Below are positions 1 to 5,924 of a stretch of DNA of 14,113 nt, piece by piece. A model generated the notes under the pieces. The model was not told the origin of the DNA and ran no database searches. It was given only the letters and a program-made list of their open reading frames with translations. The stretch's first letter is position 1. The number at the start of each line of letters is the position of its first letter. A program made the position numbers and the translations under genes. Source of the stretch: Clostridiaceae bacterium (GTDB taxonomy: Bacteria; Bacillota; Clostridia; Oscillospirales; Acutalibacteraceae); contig JAEDGF010000047.1 of the NCBI GenBank assembly GCA_016297645.1, positions 1 to 14,113 on the forward strand, written 5' to 3'.

Positions 1-2229
1 GTTGAGGGCGAGGATCTGCTCCTTTGTAAACAGTCCGCCTGCCATCATACAAACGCGTTTTAGCGTAAAACCTTTTCCCATTTCGATAAGGCTTTTGTTT
101 ATCTTCATGCCCTTTGCCATGTCGCCCATTCCGCCGGTGGAGCCGCCGCCTTTTTTCATCTTCTTCACAACGGAAAGTGCCGTCTGAATAAGGACGATTT
201 TGCCGCGCACGGTTTTTAATATGTCGCCTATGGTGTTGTTGACGCTCAGCTTTCCGGGAGGGGTGATTATTTCGAACCAGTTTATTACCGCGCCCTCCTC
301 CTTCATGCGGTAGCTCTCGTTGAAGGCGGACACCTTGCGGATAACGCTTTCGTCCGTGCATGAGCCGGCCTTTGCCGTGATAACGGTTTCGCCGCTGTTC
401 GGCACTTTAAAGGTATAAAACGGGAACTCGCCCTTGGTCTGCTTGCCGATGCTCACGCCGTTTGCGAAAAGCTCAACCTCGTCCTGATTCGTGTAAACAC
501 GGACGGCGGCGTTATCCTCGACCCTGTCAACATATCTTTTTGAGCAGATGTGTACGAACGGCTCGTCCGAGAGCCACGCTTTGTATGCGTAAAACGCGTC
601 CTTTTTGTATTTTCTGTCGAACGAAACGAGTCCCTTGTGGTTCATTCCGTTTTCACCGCCCTCGCTTCGTGCGTCTGCGGCAAAGTCGAACATATTCCAC
701 ACATGGGTCGCCCAGATGTACGGACGGACGGCTATCTGTTTTATCATTTCCTCGTGGTAATATGCCTGATATTCCTCGGTGTAGTCGCCCTGTTCCGGCG
801 TTGAGGTGTGCCAGTTGAGCGCTTCCGCGCCGTATTCGCTCAGCCCCACCGCTCTGTCCGGGAATTTGTCGTGGAAGCGGTCGAACCAGTTGCCGTTTAT
901 CTCCACGCTTCCGCCGTACCAGCCGAAGTAATGGTTGTATGATAAGACATCGGGTATTTTAACATACTCGCACTCGGGCGGACACATGGACAGGATTGCC
1001 GCCGTCGTGGGGCGGGACGGGTCGAGCGAATGAGCGAGGTCGTTGAGCATTTTGTGGTTTGCGACCATGGACGGGTCGCTTTCGCCGTTCATCGTGATTT
1101 CGTTCGAAAGCCCCCACACCGCTATACACGGGTGATTGTAATTCTGATATATAAGCTCCGTCATCTGTGTTTTTGTGTTTTCCGTGCCGTTAGCCATATG
1201 CCTTGAAATGTACGGAATTTCAGCCCACACTATAAGCCCCTTTTCGTCGCACAGGTCGTAAAAGACGCGGCTGTGCTGATAGTGCGCAAGCCGGACGGTA
1301 TTCGCGCCCATTTCGCAGATAAGCCCGATATCCTCGCGGTGGTGTTCGGGTGTGAGGGCGTTGCCTATGTGCGGTCTGTCCTGATGGCGCGCGACACCTC
1401 TGAGGGGGTAGCTTCTGCCGTTTAAGATAAAGCCCTTTTGCGGATCTATAATATAGCTTCTGCAACCGAAGCGAACCTTCACTTCGTCAAGCGCTTCGCC
1501 GCTGCGGGTGAGAGTTGCCGTGAGGGTGTACAAAAACGGGTCTTTTACGCCGTCCCAAAGGTGGGCGTTTTTAATTGTCAGGACGGTCTTTTGTCCCTTT
1601 TCGGCTGCGGCAGAAAGCACCGCTTCGCCGTTTGCGGTTATGTTATATGCTATCTCGTAATCGTCGGACGGGGCGGTGACAAAGCTCTCAACGGTCACTT
1701 CGGCGTCCTTTCCGTTTACTTTCGGGGTGACTTTAATGCCGTCCGAGCCGAAGCTGTCGAGGTCGAAGCGGTATTCTCCGGCGCTTATTATGCTGACATC
1801 GCGGTAAATGCCGCCGTAAAAGGTAAAGTCAGCCACCTGAGGATAGACAAAATCGTTCGGGGTGTTGTCGGCGGTGACTACGAGCAGATTCTCGTCCCGA
1901 ATCAAAGCGCGGTCGATTTTCACGCGGAAGGTTGAATATCCGCCGTGGTGGACGCAGAGCTTTTTGCCGTTGAAAAAGACCTCTGCGGAGGAATTGACGC
2001 CGTCAAGCTGAATGTAGCAGACTTCGTTTTCCGTCAGCTCTTCTCTTCCGAGCTTTTTCGCAAAAAAGCCCTTAGTTCGGAGATAGTCGTTGCCGCCGTC
2101 CTGTCCGTCGTCGCCGTTCCATGTATACGGAAGGTCGATTTTGTCCCATTCCTCCGGAAAAGACGAGGGAACGGACGGGGAGGTGAGCGAAAAACGCCAG
2201 TCCGGATTTATTATTTTAACATTTCTCAT
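1..2229 (-). CDS. GH2 family glycoside hydrolase (beta-galactosidase/beta-glucuronidase type), 3' end cut by the window
   Basis: Minus-strand frame of 743 codons, open through position 1, so the C-terminus is missing. It begins at an ATG (2229-2227) with GGAG about 10 bases upstream. The product is a retaining exo-beta-glycosidase removing a terminal beta-linked sugar. There is no signal peptide, so it should be cytoplasmic and act on imported oligosaccharide. Visible layout: N-terminal jelly-roll sugar-binding domain (about 1-165), Ig-like domain (about 170-270), then a TIM barrel opening with the GH2 signature around RHQD (281-284). The acid/base is Glu377 in WGLSNE and the nucleophile is Glu465 in GLSEYG. 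Asn530-His531-Lys532 fits the NxK element used to flag beta-glucuronidases, but similar sequence occurs in GH2 beta-galactosidases, so the substrate is open. A beta domain (about 565-640) is followed by a Lys/Gly/Met-rich tail. It lies 92 bases after the sugar symporter, presumably in the same operon. Confidence 0.92.
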   Translation of the reverse strand, partial: MRNVKIINPDWRFSLTSPSVPSSFPEEWDKIDLPYTWNGDDGQDGGNDYLRTKGFFAKKLGREELTENEVCYIQLDGVNSSAEVFFNGKKLCVHHGGYSTFRVKIDRALIRDENLLVVTADNTPNDFVYPQVADFTFYGGIYRDVSIISAGEYRFDLDSFGSDGIKVTPKVNGKDAEVTVESFVTAPSDDYEIAYNITANGEAVLSAAAEKGQKTVLTIKNAHLWDGVKDPFLYTLTATLTRSGEALDEVKVRFGCRSYIIDPQKGFILNGRSYPLRGVARHQDRPHIGNALTPEHHREDIGLICEMGANTVRLAHYQHSRVFYDLCDEKGLIVWAEIPYISRHMANGTENTKTQMTELIYQNYNHPCIAVWGLSNEITMNGESDPSMVANHKMLNDLAHSLDPSRPTTAAILSMCPPECEYVKIPDVLSYNHYFGWYGGSVEINGNWFDRFHDKFPDRAVGLSEYGAEALNWHTSTPEQGDYTEEYQAYYHEEMIKQIAVRPYIWATHVWNMFDFAADARSEGGENGMNHKGLVSFDRKYKKDAFYAYKAWLSDEPFVHICSKRYVDRVEDNAAVRVYTNQDEVELFANGVSIGKQTKGEFPFYTFKVPNSGETVITAKAGSCTDESVIRKVSAFNESYRMKEEGAVINWFEIITPPGKLSVNNTIGDILKTVRGKIVLIQTALSVVKKMKKGGGSTGGMGDMAKGMKINKSLIEMGKGFTLKRVCMMAGGLFTKEQILALN

Positions 2230-2321
2230 TTGCAAAACACTCCATTCTGTGCGGAACAGGCGTCTTTTGCCTGCCGCTTCTCCTTCGCCGGATCGTCGGT
2301 CAAAACGCTGTGCGCTTCCCG

Positions 2322-3689
2322 TTATTCCGCAAAAGAATTCTCCTGCGGCTCCCGTTTGTCGGACAGGGTGAACAGGAAATACATACTCAAAAAGCAAATT
2401 ACTGAGCCGATAAAGGGGATTATTCCCGTCATGAAATATATTTTGTCGGGTACGCCTGCCGCCTGCGCGGTCGCGCCGAGCTTTGAATTGTAGCCGGTAA
2501 GACCCACGGCGAATGAAATAAGTCCCGTACCCAGACCCTGAGCGATTTTTCTGAAAAGCGAATATGTTGCGTAAATGGAGCCTTCCTCCCGTCTGCCGGT
2601 CGTCTTTTCCTGATACTCGATGCAGTCCGCAACAAGCGCCCACATGAGCGTCAGGTAAAACGCCGAGCCGAACATGGTAAGCGCTATAAGACCTATCCAT
2701 ATATACGGATTGTGTATCTTCGTAAAGGCGGCGATTCCGCTTGCTGCTGCCGACAGAACAAAGGGATATGTGCAAAGCTGCTTTTTGCTGAATTTTTTAA
2801 GCGCAGGCTTCGCAAGAAGAATGCCGAGTGCGATGGGACAGCTTGCAACGATGGACGCTATCGTGATGAGGTCGGTATTTTTGAAGTAGCACATAAACAC
2901 ATATTGCAGTGAATTTGTGACACTCATCATAAGCGCGATATACGAAACGGAGGAAATCGTAACTCCGAGCATGGGTTTGTTCCTGAAAAACGCCGCAAGG
3001 GTTTTGCCGTAGTTGAACTTTTTGCGCACATAAACCGTCGGTTCAATGCGCTCGACCGTCAGCTTACGCATGAAGAAGAACGAAACGAAGCCGATAAGTC
3101 CCATGATTGCAACTATGTAGATAAAGATATTTCCCCGCGGGTTGTCGTCTTTATCGAAAACTATCAGCGGCAGAACCACCATAACGGGTATCTGCGCGAG
3201 CATTGCGCCGATGCTGCGCCAAGTCGAAAGCTCGCTGCGCTGGCTCGGTACATCGGTTATTACCGACTGCATCGAGCCGTAGGGGACATTCACGCTCGTG
3301 TAGGCAATGCTCCACAGGCAGTAAAGCCCGAGGCACATGACGGCCTTCACCGTCTGCGATGTGTCCGGGATATATATGAACATCACGATGCTTGCTGCGA
3401 GAAGCGGAAGGCTTGCCCATTTTATCCACGGCTTGAATTTACTGCCGCTCTTTCCGATTTTTGCAGAATCGCATATTCCGCCGATTATCGGGTCGTTTAT
3501 CGCGTCGAATATCTTTGCGGCGATAATTATTACGCCGAATATCTGCGGATCGAGCTTCATGCAGGTCACATAAAAAAGCAGCAGATAGTTGTTGATGAAA
3601 GCGAAGCTCATGTTACATCCGAAGTCCCCGAGGGCATATCCTATCTTGTCCCTGAGTCCGAACTCCGGAAGCTTTTTACCGGTATCCAC
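2322..3689 (-). CDS. GPH-family (MelB-like) sugar:cation symporter
   Basis: A 455-residue inner-membrane protein with about 12 hydrophobic segments, in the glycoside-pentoside-hexuronide:cation symporter family. It would import a glycoside or hexuronide with Na+ or H+. Family marks are the opening KIGYALGDFG, the helix-II segment FDAINDPIIG with Asp62 and Asp66 matching the cation-site acids of MelB, and the following cytoplasmic loop GSKFKPWIKW. I chose the GTG at 3689-3687 because AAAGGAGG lies exactly 7 bases upstream and family homology starts right after it. The same frame stays open up to about 3986, but that extension is Arg/Ser-rich and non-homologous. The gene precedes the GH2 glycosidase, so imported substrate would be hydrolysed inside the cell. 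It follows the zinc-ribbon gene after a 191-base gap, so it may have its own promoter. The substrate cannot be told from sequence. Confidence 0.93.
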   Translation of the reverse strand: MDTGKKLPEFGLRDKIGYALGDFGCNMSFAFINNYLLLFYVTCMKLDPQIFGVIIIAAKIFDAINDPIIGGICDSAKIGKSGSKFKPWIKWASLPLLAASIVMFIYIPDTSQTVKAVMCLGLYCLWSIAYTSVNVPYGSMQSVITDVPSQRSELSTWRSIGAMLAQIPVMVVLPLIVFDKDDNPRGNIFIYIVAIMGLIGFVSFFFMRKLTVERIEPTVYVRKKFNYGKTLAAFFRNKPMLGVTISSVSYIALMMSVTNSLQYVFMCYFKNTDLITIASIVASCPIALGILLAKPALKKFSKKQLCTYPFVLSAAASGIAAFTKIHNPYIWIGLIALTMFGSAFYLTLMWALVADCIEYQEKTTGRREEGSIYATYSLFRKIAQGLGTGLISFAVGLTGYNSKLGATAQAAGVPDKIYFMTGIIPFIGSVICFLSMYFLFTLSDKREPQENSFAE

Positions 3690-3743
3690 GGCAGTTCCTC
3701 CTTTGATTGCAGAATGTTTTTTATACCGTCCGCTCCGCGCGGT

Positions 3744-3755
3744 GCGCCCGGGCGC
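3744..3755. repeat. 12-base perfect palindrome GCGCCCGGGCGC
   Basis: This fully self-complementary 12-mer lies 55 bases upstream of the symporter GTG and about 20 bases upstream (in minus-strand direction) of a TATAAA box. It is GC-only in an otherwise mixed spacer. It could be an operator for a sugar-responsive regulator, or chance in GC-rich DNA. Confidence 0.35.
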
Positions 3756-3768
3756 TTTACGATTTACG

Positions 3769-3792
3769 GCAGACGAATTTTTTCCCGTCTGC
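3769..3792. repeat. Inverted repeat GCAGACG-N10-CGTCTGC
   Basis: Seven perfectly paired bases flank the loop AATTTTTTCC. On the plus strand TTTT follows; on the minus strand, the direction of the flanking genes, the stem is not followed by a T-run, so it is not a standard terminator there. It may be an operator or a weak hairpin in the leader of the symporter mRNA. Confidence 0.35.
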
Positions 3793-3880
3793 TTTTGGAG
3801 GCACGCCCCTCCCACGCTCTTCGATTCGCGGCGAACGGCATATTTTCTTTTTTTTTGAAAAAATCTGTCAGAAAAAAGCG

Positions 3881-4417
3881 TCAGTGTTCGCCGTATATGC
3901 GGAACACGGCGGCGTACTGATCCTTCATTTTCTGCGGTGCGGACATATATGCGGCTGCATTCATGGCAGCGCAGGCACCGAAGCACAGCACGGGCAGCGC
4001 CCTTACGGAGTGCTTTTTGCCGCTCGGCAGTGCGAATACCGCAGCCGAAACGGTGCTTATGAGAAGGGGAGTCGCTCCCTTCATAAGCTCGCCCTTTTCT
4101 TTAACGCAGGCGGCAAGCGACACCGCCGCCGACGCTGCGCACAGCGCGCCGGACGCGTCAATAAGCTGTTTTTTGCCCGTTATTCTTCCGGCTGCATTGA
4201 GTATTCCTCCGGCTGCCGCCGCCGCACGGGTGATGTGCTTTGCCGCGCCGAACAGCGTGAGCCTTTCTTTTTCCGGCTTTTTTGGCAGGACGCCCGTGGG
4301 GTACGGGATATCGGAAAGGTCATGGAGTACGGGAGGATCGTCAAAAACCCTCTCGCCGCAAAGCGGACAAAAAACCGTGTTTTCCGATACATCAACGCTG
4401 CATTTTCTGCATCTCAT
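3881..4417 (-). CDS. Zinc-ribbon membrane protein (DUF6320-like)
   Basis: A 178-residue protein. It opens with a short zinc ribbon of two CxxC knuckles, Cys3/Cys6 and Cys17/Cys20, followed by a Pro-rich linker containing the IPYP stretch (37-40). The Ala-rich C-terminal half has about three hydrophobic segments (roughly 88-105, 114-131 and 139-158), so it should sit in the cytoplasmic membrane with the ribbon inside the cell. The ATG at 4417 has AAAGGAGG 8 bases upstream. That site lies directly after the acyltransferase stop (17 bases between the genes), so the two are almost certainly co-transcribed and translationally linked. My recollection is that clostridial zinc-ribbon/DUF6320 proteins often sit beside alcohol-acetyltransferase-like genes, which suggests a partner or membrane anchor role. 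No enzymatic motif is visible and the function is unknown. Confidence 0.8.
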   Translation of the reverse strand: MRCRKCSVDVSENTVFCPLCGERVFDDPPVLHDLSDIPYPTGVLPKKPEKERLTLFGAAKHITRAAAAAGGILNAAGRITGKKQLIDASGALCAASAAVSLAACVKEKGELMKGATPLLISTVSAAVFALPSGKKHSVRALPVLCFGACAAMNAAAYMSAPQKMKDQYAAVFRIYGEH

Positions 4418-4434
4418 GTCTGTTTACCTCCTTT

Positions 4435-5718
4435 TCATATGCTGCTGTCTATCCGCACGGGAATGCCGTGGGAGGCAAGCAGACGGAAAAAGTATTTTTC
4501 CCTCTCGGTGTTCCTGTTTGCGCTTGTGAAGCTCAGGTTCATCACGCCGTTAAAAGAAACAGCCGCGCAGCCGAAATGGAGAAACGGCGTTTTGCACAAA
4601 CAGCAGTCGGCTTCAAGCACATGGGACTGTATTTCCGGCGGGAATTTTATCTCGCCGAGGTTCGACAGAATGGTGGTGTAGGAATACTGCATCGCCTCGT
4701 AGCTTTTTCTCATTACGAGCTGCTTTATCGGGTACGGTACGGCGGAGGTGACAATATTTTTCTCAGCTGCAACATTTATGCTCAGCGCCTTTTGCAGCGC
4801 TTCATGCGAAGTGCCCAGCGCCGCTCTGCCGCGAATTGCGTCGGCGACATCGTCGAACGATATATCTTTTTTGCCGTGAGGGTCAAATACCACTTCGGTC
4901 ATAAACACGAAGTTCCTGACGGTATCGGACGGGAAGCGCCGCCTGAGATCGACCGGTATGGAAATTTTTATCGGCAGGTCTATCGGCTCGTCGGAGCAGT
5001 GTATGTACATCATTATCAGCGCCGCGGCAAGATATTCGGTTATCGTAAGGCGGTACTGCTTCGCTACCGTCTTTACATTGCTTACTGGGAATCTGCCGTA
5101 GACGAAGCGGACAAAATCCTCTATCTGGTCGTTTTCGCCGATATATACAGGCGGCTGTTTCGGCTTTACCGCTTTCTTTACTCGGATGGCGTATCCGGGG
5201 CTGCTGTCCTCGACCTCGGCAGGCGACGGCTCGTCGGCCGTATTCGCAACGCCGCAGTACGACACGGGATGAATGCCTTTAAGCTCGTAGTATGTCACGA
5301 CGAGCGTTTTCAGAAACGCGAGAGCGCCCGCGCCGTCCGCAAGCCCGTGGAACATATCTATCGAAAGCCGGTTTTTATAGACATTCACTCGGTAGCAGAG
5401 CGAATCTTCGCCGTTGTGGAGAATGTAGCGCGCCGGAATGCACAGCTCTTCTTCTATTTTCGGAACTCTGTCGGTGTGTTCGAGATAGCTCCAAAATGCT
5501 CCCGTGCGCAACACCGTATTCATTGTCGGAAAACGCTTTGCTGTCTTTTCGAGCGCCCTCTGCATGGTTTCAATGTCGATATTCTCGCTTAAAACCACGG
5601 AGTTTCTGTATGTACGGGAAAAATTTTTGCTGCGCGCTATGCTGTACATATTTGCGGCGTTATCCACCTTGTACCACGAGCGGACAGCAGGAAGTGTTTT
5701 TTTCTCTTTTTTTATCAT
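4435..5718 (-). CDS. Condensation/alcohol acetyltransferase-like acyltransferase
   Basis: A 427-residue protein without a signal peptide, hence cytoplasmic. It has the texture of the chloramphenicol-acetyltransferase/condensation-domain superfamily: an N-terminal region resembling the start of WES/ATF acyltransferases (YRNSVVLSENIDIETMQRAL, 37-56), then the catalytic HxxxDG motif as His124-Gly-Leu-Ala-Asp128-Gly129. A second half (about 200-420) includes IKISIPVDLRRRFPSDT, matching the core of the second lobe in this superfamily. It probably transfers an acyl group from acyl-CoA to an alcohol or amine; the acceptor is unknown. The first His of the full HHxxxDG is Phe123, which is common in this branch. 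The ATG at 5718 has AAGGAGG about 11 bases upstream. It is the first gene of the minus-strand group, divergent from the ceramidase-like gene and coupled to the zinc-ribbon gene 17 bases downstream. Confidence 0.83.
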   Translation of the reverse strand: MIKKEKKTLPAVRSWYKVDNAANMYSIARSKNFSRTYRNSVVLSENIDIETMQRALEKTAKRFPTMNTVLRTGAFWSYLEHTDRVPKIEEELCIPARYILHNGEDSLCYRVNVYKNRLSIDMFHGLADGAGALAFLKTLVVTYYELKGIHPVSYCGVANTADEPSPAEVEDSSPGYAIRVKKAVKPKQPPVYIGENDQIEDFVRFVYGRFPVSNVKTVAKQYRLTITEYLAAALIMMYIHCSDEPIDLPIKISIPVDLRRRFPSDTVRNFVFMTEVVFDPHGKKDISFDDVADAIRGRAALGTSHEALQKALSINVAAEKNIVTSAVPYPIKQLVMRKSYEAMQYSYTTILSNLGEIKFPPEIQSHVLEADCCLCKTPFLHFGCAAVSFNGVMNLSFTSANRNTEREKYFFRLLASHGIPVRIDSSI

Positions 5719-5924
5719 GCCTTTAAAAGCCTCCTTGGCTTAGTTAAGAATATTCTACCATATGTCGGGTAAATTATCACCGAAAAAAACAAAAAAAACA
5801 TTTTTTTGTGCAAACTGCAAAAGAATCGGCTGCTCAATTCGTCATTTCGACCGATAAAAGATATTGATTTGCCTTTCGATTTTTAGTATAATTAACTTGA
5901 AATTTACTCTTTGGAGGAAATAGT
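5719..5924. other. Divergent intergenic region with A/T tracts
   Basis: This 206-base spacer separates the minus-strand acyltransferase group from the plus-strand ceramidase-like gene and holds no gene. It contains A7 (5783-5789), A8 (5791-5798) and T7 (5801-5807) runs, typical of curved or UP-element-like DNA, and the short palindrome AGAATATTCT (5747-5756). On the minus strand, TAGAAT and GATAAT hexamers near 5750-5780 are possible -10 boxes, but I see no convincing -35. Confidence 0.5.
5864..5892 (+). promoter_or_regulatory. Sigma-A-type promoter of the ceramidase-like gene
   Basis: The -35 TTGATT (5864-5869) and -10 TATAAT (5887-5892) are separated by exactly 17 bases. The -10 is perfect consensus and the -35 deviates at two positions. 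The predicted start would leave a leader of about 25 bases carrying the GGAGG that serves the ATG at 5925. Confidence 0.85.

Larger units (their letters stand above)
3690..3880. other. Intergenic spacer with two inverted repeats upstream of the symporter gene
   Basis: No gene is seen in these 191 bases. The spacer contains a perfect 12-base palindrome GCGCCCGGGCGC (3744-3755) and a perfect 7-base inverted repeat GCAGACG/CGTCTGC with a 10-base AT-rich loop (3769-3792), followed by TTTT on the plus strand. Reading toward the symporter, TATAAA lies just upstream of the Shine-Dalgarno sequence but I find no matching -35. Next to the zinc-ribbon stop there are long T and A runs (3843-3877) that could weaken transcription without a strong stem. 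The layout fits a regulated start, or an attenuating break, between the two gene pairs. This is inference only. Confidence 0.4.

Noticed and set aside
1438..2493. Two consecutive plus-strand open frames (165 and 182 codons) opposite the GH2 gene.
   Set aside because: The minus-strand frame carries all GH2 catalytic motifs in register; these are antisense shadows.
3690..3986. N-terminal extension of the symporter reading frame by 99 codons.
   Set aside because: The extension is Arg/Ser-rich without family similarity and overlaps the zinc-ribbon gene. A GTG with a perfect ribosome binding site at 3689 coincides with the start of homology.
3707..4681. Plus-strand open frame of 324 codons across the zinc-ribbon gene.
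   Set aside because: It is a mirror of the real minus-strand genes on both sides, with low-complexity Arg/Cys-rich translation and no start signal.
4282..5592. Long plus-strand open frame (436 codons) opposite the acyltransferase gene.
   Set aside because: It is antisense to a clearly homologous gene. The product is rich in Arg/Tyr/Val without any domain texture, and there is no Shine-Dalgarno site.
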